From Chitinophaga pinensis (GTDB lineage Bacteria; Bacteroidota; Bacteroidia; NS11-12g; UBA955): a stretch of DNA of 50,585 bases. A model generated the notes under the pieces. The model did no database searches, was not told where the DNA came from, and saw only the letters and a list, made by a program, of their open reading frames with translations. The stretch covers positions 1 to 50,585 of the forward strand of contig CAMDAF010000014.1 of the NCBI GenBank assembly GCA_945888525.1. The letters run 5' to 3'. The stretch's first letter is position 1. Every line of letters begins with the position of its first letter. This document shows, in pieces, positions 7,068-17,300 of this stretch. Position numbers and translations under genes: made by a program.

Positions 7068-8204
7068 TTATTTCGCATCTATAATCCTACCCTTCCATTG
7101 AATGCGGAACAATTTTGAGTAGATCAATACAAAGGGCAAGTAAAATTGATACAAAGGCAAGATAAAAATCGAAAGGTAATTTAACTTTAAAACCTCGCCC
7201 AAGCGCTTTGCAAATGCGAGTTCTGACACATAAAGCAAAAGGAACAAAACCCAAGGTGTGCTGCTTCCCCAATAAAAACAGTTAATTACCATAAAGAAAA
7301 GCAGTGCCCAATAAGTCAAGAATTTCAATCCCATTAAGGCAAACAAATACTTATTGTAAGGAAAGAGGTAGTGCTTGCGCTTACTGGCCCAGCGGGCTCT
7401 TTGAGCAAAGAAAGTACTTATTGATTTTTCAGGTTTGGTGCTTACCGCCGCATCTGGATGCATGGCGTAGCGACAGGCCCCTAAATTATGATTAAAAAAC
7501 GCATGCATTAAAAAATCGTCGTCGCCCGAACTTAAATGTTTGTAATTTTCATAGCCTTTCAATTGCATAAAAACATCCTTGCGAAACATCAAATTAGCCC
7601 CATTGCAGGTAGCCGGTTTGCTTGAATTCAACATCACGGCACTAATGCCTACAAGAGCAGCAGATTCAGCGGCTTGCAAGTTTTGAAACAAACCCTTAGC
7701 AGGCGCAAGATTGACCAATCCGCAAAGCATATTTAAATTTTCAGCTTGGAAAGTGCTTGCCATATAGGCTAGGGTATTGGAACCTAAAACACAATCGGCA
7801 TCAACAGTATAAACAATATTGTATTGTGCGGCTGCAACTCCAGTTTGTAAGGCAGCCTTCTTCCCTACTCCATTAGAGTTAATAAATTGAAAGGGCAAAC
7901 GGCCTGCGAATTCTGCAATAACCGCAGCGCTTTCATCCTCAGAACCATCGTCTATTAAAAGTATTTCAAATGGAAACGAAATATTTTTTTGCTGAATAAA
8001 ACCATTTAAGCAATTTTCTAAATTCACAGCTTCGTTTCTAAAAGGAATTAAAACAGATAGCCCTTCTACAATGGGGTTTATTGTTTCCATTTTAGGTTCT
8101 ATTCTAAACCTACCCGCACACCAAAACATAAAAGCTGTGTAGATGCAAGCAATCAAGGCGAGTAAGACAAATACGATCAAAAATACCCCGATAATAAAGC
8201 CCAT
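7068..8204 (-). CDS. Membrane glycosyltransferase, family 2
   Basis: A 378-residue GT2 enzyme. It has an N-terminal helix (about 3-28), a GT-A domain from LSVLIPFRNE (49-58), IDDGSED (84-90), the metal-binding DAD (135-137), the catalytic GDDD (227-230) and the QRARW motif (268-272), then three or four C-terminal membrane helices. The sugar and acceptor cannot be read from the sequence; a lipid or cell-surface glycan is likely. Its start overlaps the stop of the upstream flippase-like gene by one base (TAATG), so the two form an operon and may act on the same lipid-linked product (inference). Confidence 0.9.
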   Translation of the reverse strand: MGFIIGVFLIVFVLLALIACIYTAFMFWCAGRFRIEPKMETINPIVEGLSVLIPFRNEAVNLENCLNGFIQQKNISFPFEILLIDDGSEDESAAVIAEFAGRLPFQFINSNGVGKKAALQTGVAAAQYNIVYTVDADCVLGSNTLAYMASTFQAENLNMLCGLVNLAPAKGLFQNLQAAESAALVGISAVMLNSSKPATCNGANLMFRKDVFMQLKGYENYKHLSSGDDDFLMHAFFNHNLGACRYAMHPDAAVSTKPEKSISTFFAQRARWASKRKHYLFPYNKYLFALMGLKFLTYWALLFFMVINCFYWGSSTPWVLFLLLYVSELAFAKRLGEVLKLNYLSIFILPLYQFYLPFVLIYSKLFRIQWKGRIIDAK

Positions 8205-9160
8205 TATTTTTTCATTTTCAAAGACAAAAGAATACCTGCTCCTATGAGCATTGGTATAAGAATATTAAACACATAGATCACCATGCCCGGCATAAAATCA
8301 AAGTTATTACTGGCATCAAATGACCCGGAAAAAACCAGAGCAGGAACGCTGATGCGTATGGCCAAATCGGTTAATATAAAACTTGGAGAAACCGTTTGTA
8401 GAAAAAAAATGCAAGACACCGAGCACATCAAGGACAACAAATCACTCGATCCTCCAACCTGAAAATATTGTGCCATTAGTGCATAGGGCAAAACAAAAAG
8501 CAAGTAGCGCAAACTTGAAAAGCCAATTAAGCGAAGACGGTCGCTGCGTTTTAAAAATCCTAAAGCCTCGCGTATAGCGGTAAAAAAAGCACTTTGTTTG
8601 AGGGGAATAAATTGAGGCATGTATTGATATCCTATACCCAAAAGCACGATCAAGGCAATAAGTGAAAGTACAAAATACAGAGGAATTTCTATTGGTTGGA
8701 TATAAAAAAAAGCCAAAGTGCCGAAAAACAAGGTAACCAAGAGCTGGGTAAAACTACCGGCAATAGACAAGATACCCGCATTGATTTTATTGTCATCGCG
8801 CACAAACGCTAAGCGGCCTAAAAATTCGCCTGTTCTAAAAGGCAGTAGTTGAGAAACTGCCATACCTGAGAGCACCGATTTACTGGCCACTTTAAAAGAT
8901 TGCAGTTCTATTTTACAAATTAAGTATTGCCATTTGCGGATTTCAAGTCCCCAGTTGAGCAAAGAAAAACCGATTAAAACAAGGTACCAATACCAAGGCA
9001 GTGAGGTAAATTGCAGAAAGAAAAACTCGAAGGAAACCCCTGCATTTTTATAGAACTTCTTATACAGTATTAGGGCAATTAGAAATGGCACCAACCATTT
9101 TATAAGCTTGAAAACAGATTGCCAATTGACATTTTTATGTATCTTTGTCTTGTGTTGCAA
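8204..9160 (-). CDS. Flippase-like integral membrane protein (LPG synthase TM / UPF0104 family)
   Basis: A 318-residue protein with about eight hydrophobic helices and the family pattern: WGLEIRKWQYLI, then a segment with LPFRTGEFLGRLAFV, and a late polar stretch in the membrane (TVSPSFILTDLAIR). This superfamily includes the MprF N-terminal domain and AglD-like proteins, and is thought to move lipids across the membrane. The start is TTG at 9160, with no better in-frame start until residue 23. The 5' end overlaps the divergent ruvC 5' end. It is coupled to the glycosyltransferase downstream. Confidence 0.82.
   Translation of the reverse strand: MQHKTKIHKNVNWQSVFKLIKWLVPFLIALILYKKFYKNAGVSFEFFFLQFTSLPWYWYLVLIGFSLLNWGLEIRKWQYLICKIELQSFKVASKSVLSGMAVSQLLPFRTGEFLGRLAFVRDDNKINAGILSIAGSFTQLLVTLFFGTLAFFYIQPIEIPLYFVLSLIALIVLLGIGYQYMPQFIPLKQSAFFTAIREALGFLKRSDRLRLIGFSSLRYLLFVLPYALMAQYFQVGGSSDLLSLMCSVSCIFFLQTVSPSFILTDLAIRISVPALVFSGSFDASNNFDFMPGMVIYVFNILIPMLIGAGILLSLKMKK
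9119..9147 (+). promoter_or_regulatory. ruvC promoter, TTG-18-TATCTTTG
   Basis: TTG at 9119-9121 and TATCTTTG at 9140-9147 are separated by 18 bp, matching the Bacteroidota -33/-7 arrangement. The -7 element ends 4 nt before the GTG at 9152. This makes the in-frame ATGs at 9119 and 9137 unlikely starts, because they lie in the promoter. Confidence 0.7.
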
Positions 9161-9745
9161 CGATTGGAATTAGAGGATTTTGACCGAATTGTTTTGGGTA
9201 TAGACCCAGGTACAAATATAATGGGTTATGGTGTAGTTGGCTTAAAGGGAAAAGAATTTTCTTTAATCAGCATAGGCATTATCCGTTTGGATAAGTTGGA
9301 AGACCATGCCATCAAGCTCAAGCACATTTTCGAGCGGGTTACAGGATTGATAGACAGTTACAAACCCGATGAATTGGCCATTGAAGCGCCTTTTTATGGC
9401 AAAAATGTGCAATCGATGCTAAAACTTGGGCGTGCTCAAGGTGTTGCAATTGCAGCCGCTTTGATGCGTGAAATGCCGATTTACGAATACCAACCAAGAA
9501 AAATAAAATTGAGTATTACAGGCTCTGGAAATTCGAGCAAAGAAGCCGTAGCAGAAATGTTGCAAAGGCTTTTAAAATTTGACGACATGCCAACACATTT
9601 GGATGCAACAGACGGTTTAGCGGCAGCAATGTGTCATATCTTTCAGGCCAATCCGAGGGGGTTCGGCGCCAAAACCGGCAGCAGCAATAAGAAAGCCAAC
9701 AGTTGGGAAAAGTTTGCCACCGAAAACAAATCAAGGATTAAATAA
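9152..9745 (+). CDS. ruvC: Holliday junction resolvase RuvC
   Basis: RuvC cuts four-way DNA junctions held by RuvAB in recombination repair. The acidic active-site segments are visible: GIDPG near the N-terminus, AIEAPFYGKN with NVQSMLKLGRAQG, and ATDGLAAAMCH near the C-terminus. It also has the KKIKLSITGSGNSSKEAV-type DNA-binding stretch (here PRKIKLS...). About 30 residues at the C-terminus (SNKKANSWEKF...) exceed the usual family end. The open frame begins at 9119, but the promoter at 9119-9147 favours GTG 9152 (197 residues) or TTG 9155/9164. It diverges from the flippase gene with overlapping 5' ends. Confidence 0.93.
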   Translation: MLQRLELEDFDRIVLGIDPGTNIMGYGVVGLKGKEFSLISIGIIRLDKLEDHAIKLKHIFERVTGLIDSYKPDELAIEAPFYGKNVQSMLKLGRAQGVAIAAALMREMPIYEYQPRKIKLSITGSGNSSKEAVAEMLQRLLKFDDMPTHLDATDGLAAAMCHIFQANPRGFGAKTGSSNKKANSWEKFATENKSRIK

Positions 9746-9795
9746 GAATGTAACTGGAAAAAGTTTAATAGAACATTCAGAATTAAAATCCGAGC

Positions 9796-10716
9796 TTATT
9801 TCACCTTCAACTTACGGCCCAAACTCAGAATACTTGTAGAACGAAGCTTGTTCATTTTACAAAGCTTAGAGACTGTTGTCTTGTGCTTGCGGGCAATAGA
9901 GCTAAGCGTCTCACCTGAGCGAACAACATGGTACTTAGAAACTGGTTTCTTAACCGACTTATAGTGAGACTCAGCAAACTCAGCATCTGCTTGTCTTTGT
10001 TTGTGAATCAATTTGCCGTTGTCAAACGTGGTGCTGTCAATTTGCACATCGTTGTTAAGCAGCGAAAAATTATCGAAAGAAATAAACTTTGAAGGATCAA
10101 TTGGTTGGCCCATGAAACGAATTTCAAAATGCAGATGCGAACCAAAACTATGCCCCGTATTTCCACCTAAACCAACAAAAGCACCTGCCTTAATTTTTTG
10201 CCCTGGCTCAACCAATACTTTGGACAAGTGGCCATATAAGGTTTCCAACCCATTGTGGTGACGAACCACCACCATATTGCCATAACCGCCGTAGTATCGG
10301 GACATACGCACCACACCATCGAAGGCCGACACCACGGTATCTCCGGTTTCAAGATCTAAATCAACCCCTTGGTGCGCTCTGCCGTGTCTTGGACCATAAG
10401 TTGATGTAACAACGTTAGTTATAGGCATCACAAAACCAAAAGAATCTGCAGCCAAAACAATATTAACTGGTTGTTTGAAACTGCTGTAATCATAGGTGTA
10501 GGGATTCAATACTTCGGTGTCCCAAGTATTCAAATAAATATCCCAAGCAGAGCAAAAGGTAGAATCGAATGCAGAAGTGAGACGAGAAGGATCAGAACCA
10601 GGTTCAGCATCGTTCAAAGAAACAAACGCGTTTAAGTGAAGTCCATCAGCATAACCATTGCTTACCAAGAAGAAAGCAATAAAGGCTAGGCATTTATAAA
10701 TGAAGGATCTTTTCAA
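9796..10716 (-). CDS. Secreted M23 metallopeptidase with C-terminal LysM
   Basis: A 306-residue exported peptidoglycan hydrolase. It has a signal peptide (about 1-23) and an M23/LytM domain (about 100-215) with the zinc and catalytic residues: H115 and D119 in GRAHQGVDLD, YGHLS with H163, and HLHFE with H194/H196. A C-terminal LysM domain (about 262-306, YHVVRSGETLSSIARKHKTT) binds glycan strands. All zinc ligands are present, so it should be active and not a degenerate EnvC/NlpD activator. Its start lies 23 bp inside the end of ribF, so it is likely read from the same message. Confidence 0.92.
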   Translation of the reverse strand: MKRSFIYKCLAFIAFFLVSNGYADGLHLNAFVSLNDAEPGSDPSRLTSAFDSTFCSAWDIYLNTWDTEVLNPYTYDYSSFKQPVNIVLAADSFGFVMPITNVVTSTYGPRHGRAHQGVDLDLETGDTVVSAFDGVVRMSRYYGGYGNMVVVRHHNGLETLYGHLSKVLVEPGQKIKAGAFVGLGGNTGHSFGSHLHFEIRFMGQPIDPSKFISFDNFSLLNNDVQIDSTTFDNGKLIHKQRQADAEFAESHYKSVKKPVSKYHVVRSGETLSSIARKHKTTVSKLCKMNKLRSTSILSLGRKLKVK

Positions 10717-11626
10717 GAGCGTTTTTTTTGTCGAGATGCAAAATTAACGCTAATTCCTCTATATTTCCAAACTTTTTTTCATCTCTAATTCTTGCTATTA
10801 CGAAGATTTCGACAACTTTACCGTAGATATCGGCACTAAAATCGAAGATATTTACCTCAATACTGAAATCTTTTCCCGGCACCGTTGGGTTGTTGCCAAT
10901 ATTCATCATGCCTCCATAAATTTGGCCATCAACTTTGCATTGAACAGCATAAACACCATTGGCAGGAATAAGTTTATTAGGGTGGTTGATGTCCAAGTTG
11001 GCGGTTGGGTACCCAATAGTTTTGCCTAGTTTTTTACCATGAACCACTGTTCCGCAAAACGAATAGGGTCTTCCCAAATAAGCATTCGCCGTATCAACAT
11101 CACCAGAAAGCAATGAATTGCGGATTTTGGTGCTGCTAATGGTAATATGGTCTATGTCTTCAGGACCAATTTCTAAGACCTTGTAATTGTATGGTTTTTC
11201 GAGAGATTTAAGCAAATTGATATCCCCTTCTCTGTTGCGGCCAAAGCGGTGGTCATATCCAATTATTGCCGTGTGAATATTAAGCGAATTGACCAAAAAA
11301 TCTTTAATAAAATCTTCTGGCAACATTTGGCTAAACTCTTTTGTAAAAGGCAAAACAACGACATTGTCGACACCCGCCTTTTCCAATTGATCCATTTTTT
11401 CCTCCAGCGTTTGTAAAAGTTTCAAACCGTTGTCATCAGGGAATAAAAACAAGCGGGGATGGGGCCAAAAAGTCAACAGAACACTTTCACCTCCTGCCTT
11501 TAGGCTTTCATCTTTTAAACGTTTAAGAATCTTTTGATGTCCTAAATGAACACCATCAAACGTACCTTGGGTAAAAACGGTATTAGAAAACTCTGGTAAG
11601 CGACCAATCGAATTAAAAATCCTCAT
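10694..11626 (-). CDS. ribF: Bifunctional riboflavin kinase / FAD synthetase
   Basis: RibF converts riboflavin to FMN and then FAD. The 310-residue protein has an N-terminal nucleotidyltransferase domain with GTFDGVHLGHQ (21-31) and the ISSTKIR motif. The C-terminal riboflavin kinase domain shows KTIGYPTAN, a GVYAV strand and the MMNIGNNPTV motif. It lies 3 bp after truB, the usual partner in bacteria, and overlaps the M23 gene. No FMN riboswitch is visible, as expected inside an operon. Confidence 0.96.
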   Translation of the reverse strand: MRIFNSIGRLPEFSNTVFTQGTFDGVHLGHQKILKRLKDESLKAGGESVLLTFWPHPRLFLFPDDNGLKLLQTLEEKMDQLEKAGVDNVVVLPFTKEFSQMLPEDFIKDFLVNSLNIHTAIIGYDHRFGRNREGDINLLKSLEKPYNYKVLEIGPEDIDHITISSTKIRNSLLSGDVDTANAYLGRPYSFCGTVVHGKKLGKTIGYPTANLDINHPNKLIPANGVYAVQCKVDGQIYGGMMNIGNNPTVPGKDFSIEVNIFDFSADIYGKVVEIFVIARIRDEKKFGNIEELALILHLDKKNALEKILHL

Positions 11627-11629
11627 AAA

Positions 11630-12364
11630 CTATCGTCTGCAAAGTTGCTCAAAATTTTCAATACTAAACGCATTTTCAATTTTAAAATCGCCAATGGCAG
11701 TTCGTCTCAATTGGGTGAGGTAAGCACCACTTTTCAAATGGGCGGCAAAATCGCTGGCCAAAGTACGGATATAGGTTCCTTTGCTGCAGTTTACTTCAAA
11801 TGCCATATCAGGCAATTGTTTGTCGACTTTGAAACCGTATATTTTAATGAACCGACTTTTCATTTCCACTTCTTCCCCATTCCTGGCCATTTTGTAGGCG
11901 CGGACGCCATTTACTTTAATGGCTGAAAAACGCGGTGGGGTTTGAGCAACATCGCCCATAAAGGTTTGAACAGCTGCATCGATATCAGACTCTTTGATAT
12001 GTTCGTATGGAAATTCTCCATCAAACTCGGTTTCTAAATCGTGAGACGGGGTGGTCTTGCCAAAATTAAAAACACCGGTGTAAGTTTTTTCCATGTCTTG
12101 GATCTTCTCTATCATTTTAGTGCATTTGCCTGTGCAAATAATCAAAAGACCTGTAGCCAATGGATCGAGGGTACCAGCATGACCAACTCTAACGGCCTTG
12201 CTTAAGTAACGCACTTTTTTAACCAATTGAAAAGAAGACCAAAGTTCTGGTTTATCAAACAACAAAACGGCGCCATGTCTGATTTTCTCAAGGTCAAAAT
12301 TGTCAGAATTAATTAAATAATCGGTTAACTCAAGTGGGGTCTCGTTACTTGCTAAAACTTCCAT
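11630..12364 (-). CDS. truB: tRNA pseudouridine(55) synthase TruB
   Basis: TruB makes pseudouridine 55 in the T-loop of tRNAs. The 244-residue protein has GAVLLFDKPELWSSF, the catalytic GHAGTLDPLATG (61-72, Asp67), TPPRFSAIKVNGVRAY, and the CSKGTYIRTLASD segment followed by LTQLRRTAIG. The start is an ATG that overlaps the 3' end of the upstream secreted-protein gene by 20 bp, and ribF follows after 3 bp. Confidence 0.96.
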   Translation of the reverse strand: MEVLASNETPLELTDYLINSDNFDLEKIRHGAVLLFDKPELWSSFQLVKKVRYLSKAVRVGHAGTLDPLATGLLIICTGKCTKMIEKIQDMEKTYTGVFNFGKTTPSHDLETEFDGEFPYEHIKESDIDAAVQTFMGDVAQTPPRFSAIKVNGVRAYKMARNGEEVEMKSRFIKIYGFKVDKQLPDMAFEVNCSKGTYIRTLASDFAAHLKSGAYLTQLRRTAIGDFKIENAFSIENFEQLCRR

Positions 12365-14207
12365 TGGAGATTAATTGTGCATTTGCGGTGATGGTATAAA
12401 AATAAATACCTGAAGCAAATTCAGACGTATTGATAAATGCCTTTTGTTGTCCTGGATTTTGATTTTCAGTCAATGAGAGCATCAACTTTCCCGATTGATC
12501 GTAAACTTGTATTTGAACCATTGCAACATTGTTTATGATAAATGGCAAAGTAAGCACATCGGCTACAGGATTTGGGTAAGCATCCAATTCCTGCATTTGT
12601 TTTTCTGCTGTGCTTTGAATGCCTACTGAAGGGTCGTTGATGCTAATTTTACTGATCCATGTGCCTACAGCGTTGGTGTTCTTACCATAAGAACCCGTAA
12701 TCCAAAACTCGTTTGGATTTTTGTAGCGCCTTTGTATGGAAGTATAATCGCCCCAGCGTTCTGAAGTATCTGCAATAAAGCTGTTGATAATGCCTTGGCC
12801 TTTTTTTACCATTAACAAATCGGAATAATTTCCGCTGTTGTCGTAATACACCACAGATGTACCTGGAAAAATATTTTCACCACTATGGGAAAACGTGATA
12901 AGACTTTGTCTGCCGTATACTTTATTTCCTGCACTTGCAATGCTTGGGTAAGCAATATCGACACTGTCGTATGAAATCATGTTGGCGGTAATTTCAGGTA
13001 GAGCCGCATCGGGGTATTGAACAGTACCGTGGTATACAGACGAACGACCGTTTACAGTGTTCATCGATGTTTGTACATACTGAATTTTATCGTTTACGTA
13101 AAAAGCGCCAAGCACGCGGGCATCATTGGTTTGCAATCTAAAACCAGCCGTTTTTTGAGGCGCCACCGGTGGCAAGCCATATTTTTTATTTGACTTCAGC
13201 ACTTTAAACGAATATTCGGCGTTTCCGCTGCTAAAATTGTGGTTGATGCTTTGAAGAAAAACAGTATCGTTCGATTTATCACCAGGGCGAACCGATAAGA
13301 AATACATACCCTCTTTACCCGGTTGAAACGCATCTTGCACCGGGCAAATGTTCCAAATAGATTTGCCATTGTACTTCAGGTCGCTCCATAAGTTGTATTG
13401 CAAGGTATCGCCATTGTAACCCCGGCTTTTCGGCAATTGCCAAATAACAGATTGTGTAAAACCATCGCGCCAATCGGTATTGTCTCTAAGAATATTAACC
13501 GTTATAAAAAGATCTTCACCATTGATAGCGATCATTGGATAATCGGTCCAAACTTTGCCGCCGAAAGGATTGCCATCGAGTTGGTAAACATTCCATCCAT
13601 CGAGTGGACTATTGGTTTTGCTGTAGGCTACCATAATGCGGGTATCCGTGCTTTCGCTGCCTTCGAGGTAAACAATAATAAAACGGTTGGCGACAGGATC
13701 AAAAACAATTTTTGGATCATAGCTCCTGTCGAGTGTTCCAACACCCGGCGAACTTGCTTTAGGGTCTTTTGGAAAAAACTCTAGACTCCAGTTCTTTTTA
13801 AAAACCCCATTGGTGTTGTATACTCGGATAAAAGTATTTAAAACGGAAACAACAAAACTATCGTTGTTTACGGCCATATTGTTGTCGTTGGGTGTTCCCT
13901 CGTTCAAAGCACCAGAGAAACCGCTCAAAACTTGAGGCATAAAAGCCGAACGTTTTTTAGAGGCGGGCATACTTTGTGTTGACAACGCATGCCGCACTTG
14001 GTTGGCTTGGTATTTAAGTACTGGATCTATTCCTGCGGGAACAGGATAGGTATTGCTGATATTGTATATTCCACTTTGAACTTTTGAAAGGCTATCCGGT
14101 TCAAAAACATTGTGAAGGGGAACGGCACCTGTGCTGCGGTTCACCTCAAATTGCGCCATTAGCGCCATTGTATAAAAACACAAACCCAATAGAGTAAATT
14201 TTCTCAT
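12345..14207 (-). CDS. Secreted protein with T9SS type A sorting domain
   Basis: A 620-residue protein with a signal peptide (MRKFTLLGLCFYTMALMAQ). The long middle region resembles a beta-propeller-like or repeat-rich exoprotein (NDNNMAVNNDSFVVSVLN, then FIIVYLEGSESTDTRIMVAYS and ERWGDYTSIQRRYKNP...FWITGSYG). The C-terminal 80 residues are a Por-type sorting domain: DAYPNPVADVLTLPF, VQIQVYDQSGKLM, FASGIYFYTI. No catalytic motif was found. The open frame extends to an ATG at 14225, but that codon and the -7 element TATTTTTG at 14212-14219 overlap. The ATG at 14207 lies exactly 4 nt after the element, so 14207 is chosen. Confidence 0.85.
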   Translation of the reverse strand: MRKFTLLGLCFYTMALMAQFEVNRSTGAVPLHNVFEPDSLSKVQSGIYNISNTYPVPAGIDPVLKYQANQVRHALSTQSMPASKKRSAFMPQVLSGFSGALNEGTPNDNNMAVNNDSFVVSVLNTFIRVYNTNGVFKKNWSLEFFPKDPKASSPGVGTLDRSYDPKIVFDPVANRFIIVYLEGSESTDTRIMVAYSKTNSPLDGWNVYQLDGNPFGGKVWTDYPMIAINGEDLFITVNILRDNTDWRDGFTQSVIWQLPKSRGYNGDTLQYNLWSDLKYNGKSIWNICPVQDAFQPGKEGMYFLSVRPGDKSNDTVFLQSINHNFSSGNAEYSFKVLKSNKKYGLPPVAPQKTAGFRLQTNDARVLGAFYVNDKIQYVQTSMNTVNGRSSVYHGTVQYPDAALPEITANMISYDSVDIAYPSIASAGNKVYGRQSLITFSHSGENIFPGTSVVYYDNSGNYSDLLMVKKGQGIINSFIADTSERWGDYTSIQRRYKNPNEFWITGSYGKNTNAVGTWISKISINDPSVGIQSTAEKQMQELDAYPNPVADVLTLPFIINNVAMVQIQVYDQSGKLMLSLTENQNPGQQKAFINTSEFASGIYFYTITANAQLISNGSFSK

Positions 14208-14211
14208 GTGA

Positions 14212-14219
14212 CAAAAATA
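14212..14219 (-). promoter_or_regulatory. -7 element TATTTTTG, 4 nt before the start codon
   Basis: The complement of caaaaata at 14212-14219 fits TAnnTTTG. The start codon of the secreted-protein gene follows after gtga (14208-14211 on the plus strand). Transcription would begin at or next to the A of ATG. No clear -33 TTG was found at 17-23 bp. Confidence 0.5.
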
Positions 14220-14355
14220 GCACAAGAAAACGAGAAAAACGCCGTTGAAACAATAATAAAACCAATGAATTATCAGACTATCTCAATCTGAGTACACTAT
14301 GTTTAAAACTCCTTTTGCAACAGCGCCTACGATAAACGAAATTTGCCTAGATATC

Positions 14356-17300
14356 ATGACCATTCAGCGTTTATACAGAATCATTTTGATCAGTTTGCTT
14401 AGTTTGATTTTTATTCAAGCCAAGGCACAGAAAACTGCAGCCAACGAAGACAAGATAAAACTCTACAATACCGCGTTGGAGTTGTATGACAAACAGTTGT
14501 ACAATGCTGCAATTTCCAATTTCATGGATTACCTCCCATACGCAACTGACAACATTAACACGAGTGATGTGGAGTTTTACATTGCCAGTTGCAAATTGAA
14601 ATTGCTGCACAACAATGCGCTTGCCAATATGTTGGATTTCATTGCACGCTATCCACAAAGCAGGAAGATAAATGCGGCAAACTTAGAATTGGGCGATTAT
14701 TATTTCAAGCTTGGAAAATTCAAAAGTGCACTGTCTTACTACAAAACTGTTCAGGAATCAAACCTAAGCGGAGAAGACAAGGAACGTTATGCTTATCGAT
14801 TAGGGTATTGTTACATCAAGAGCAACAAAACCAAAGAGGCTAAAGAAATATTATACCCCTTAACCAATACCGACAATCCATACAGAACGGAGGCAACTTA
14901 CTATTATGGCTATGCCTGCTACATGGACAAAGATTACACAAAAGCACTTGCCGCATTCAAGCAGGTGCAAGACCAAAATATTGGTGCAGTTAAACTTTAC
15001 ATCGCTGAAATTTATTACCTCCAAAACGAGTATCAAAAGGCCATTGACTTTGCGGGTTCTAAAGACTTTGCAGAATTGAATACCAACCGCGATATGCTCT
15101 TGGGAAAATGCCATTATCGATTAGGAAATTACGAAAAAGCACAAACATATTTTGAAAGCAGTCGATACAAAATAAATGAATTGACCAATGCCGAAGCGTA
15201 CGAAATTGGTTACACGTATTTCTCCAATAAAAACTGCATCAAGAGTTCTGAATTGTTCGAAAGAATTGCCAATTCAGGAGATGCCATGGCCCAGAGTGCT
15301 AGTTACCATTTGGGCGATTGCTTTTTGAAAATAGGGAAAAAGCAAAATGCATTCAATGCCTTTTACGAAGCACAAAGAACTGAATTTGACAAATCGATTC
15401 AAGAAGAAGCCATGTTTGCATATGCCAAATTGGCCCAAGAACTCGAATTCAACAACAAAGCAGTTGCTGCTTATCAGCGTTTCAACGAAACTTTTCCAAA
15501 GTCTAAATACAAGAACGAAGGCAGTAAAAATTTAGCCACGCTTTTATACACCAGCAACGACTACAAAGCGGCAATCGCTGTGTTGGAGGACATGAATATT
15601 TCAGATGAAAGCACCAAAGATTTGTACCAAAAAATCTTATTCTTGCGTTCTGAGGAATTGTATTTACAAAAAGACATTTCCGGTGCAGAAGGCATGTTTA
15701 AACGCTGCATTGCATTAAACAGCAGCAGTGAAATCTCCGGGGAGAGCAATTATTGGTTGGGTGAAATAGAATACAACCGTTTTAAATACGACAATGCACG
15801 CAGCTTTTATCAAAAGTTTATGGATATAGCTGAAACCAAGAAGACCAAATACTACCCAGAAGCATTGTACGGAATAGCTTATACCTATTACAAGCAACAG
15901 AAGTTTGCGGAGGCAGCCAATTACTTTTTGAGCTACAAACAAAGCGTTGGCTATACTTTACCCGAAAGCATGTTCCATGATGCAACCTTAAGATTGGGCG
16001 ATTGCTATTTTGCCATTTCAAATTACAATGCCGCTTTAGATGCGTATACCTATATCATCAGCAACCGCAAACCAGGCGCCGATTATGCCATGTTCCAACA
16101 AGGCATGATCTATGGTTTACAAGGCAAACAAACATCAAAAATTGTCGTCCTAAAAAAGATTACAAGTTCCTACCCTAATTCTTTGTTTATACCTGAAGCT
16201 GTGTTCCAAACCGCTGAGGTTTATTTAAGTTTAGAAAACGATGTTGAAGCTGAACGCAACTACAATTATTTGATTGGCGATTACCCCAACAGTCCATTGG
16301 TAAAAGAATGCCACGTTCGTTTGGCCAGTATTTACTATGCGCGTAACGATTACGGCAAAGCAATGGAAACATACAAATACATTGCCCGCACTTACCCGGG
16401 AACACCAGAGGCCTCAAAAGCAATTAAAAATGCGGAGGTTGTAGCCAAGAAACAAAGCAACATCAAAGAATACTTAGATTGGGTTAAAACTTTGCCTAAC
16501 GTAAACATCAGTACCAGCAAAGAAGATTCGTTATACTATGATGCAGCCTACAGGAAATTTACCAGCAACAAATACAAGGAAGCAACAGCAGATTTTAAAG
16601 AATACTTAAACAATTTCGGCAATGGTTTCTTCACTTTACAAGCCCATTATTACAGTGGCTTGAGTTATTTGAATTTGAAAGACACCAGCAACACCCTTGA
16701 GCATCTGGAATTTGTAGCCAATTACCAAAATTCTGAGTACAAAGAGGATGCTATATTGCAAGTGTGCAACATTTACAGCAAACGCCAAGATTGTGAGAAA
16801 GGACTCCCTTTTTACGAACAACTTGAGAAATACAGCAGCAATACTTTGTCATCTCGCAAGGCTTTGTACGGTCAATTGATTTGCCACAACAAAACAAAAT
16901 CATACGAAAAAGCGAAAATAAAAGCAGAGCAAATTTTAAAATACGACCAAATTACCAATTCAGAAAAAGGTGAGGCGAACAATGCCATTGGACGCTACTA
17001 CTTAAATGATAGCATGTATAAAGTGGCTAGTGCTTATTTTGCCAAAACATTAAAATCACAACAAGACGTATACGCTGCTGAAGCGAAATACTACGAAGCG
17101 TATATCAGATATTCACAAGACAGTTTAGACAAATGCAAAAAAAGCATCATGGAGTTTAACAACCAATTCAACAACTATGATTTTTGGTTGGGCAAAACTT
17201 TCATTTTATTGTCTGATTACTACTTGAAGAAAGGCGACGAATTCCAAGCAAAGGCCACATTAAATAGTGTGATGGAGCAATTTGACAACCCTGAGATTGT

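Noticed and set aside
9746-9795. gaatgt/acattc inverted repeat between ruvC and the M23 gene
   Set aside because: A 6-bp stem with a loop of about 20 nt and no T-run is not convincing.
11600-11640. An FMN riboswitch near ribF
   Set aside because: ribF follows truB by 3 bp, leaving no room; no conserved FMN aptamer sequence was seen.
13398-13784. A 128-codon plus-strand frame
   Set aside because: Antisense to the T9SS type A protein gene; no protein-like pattern.
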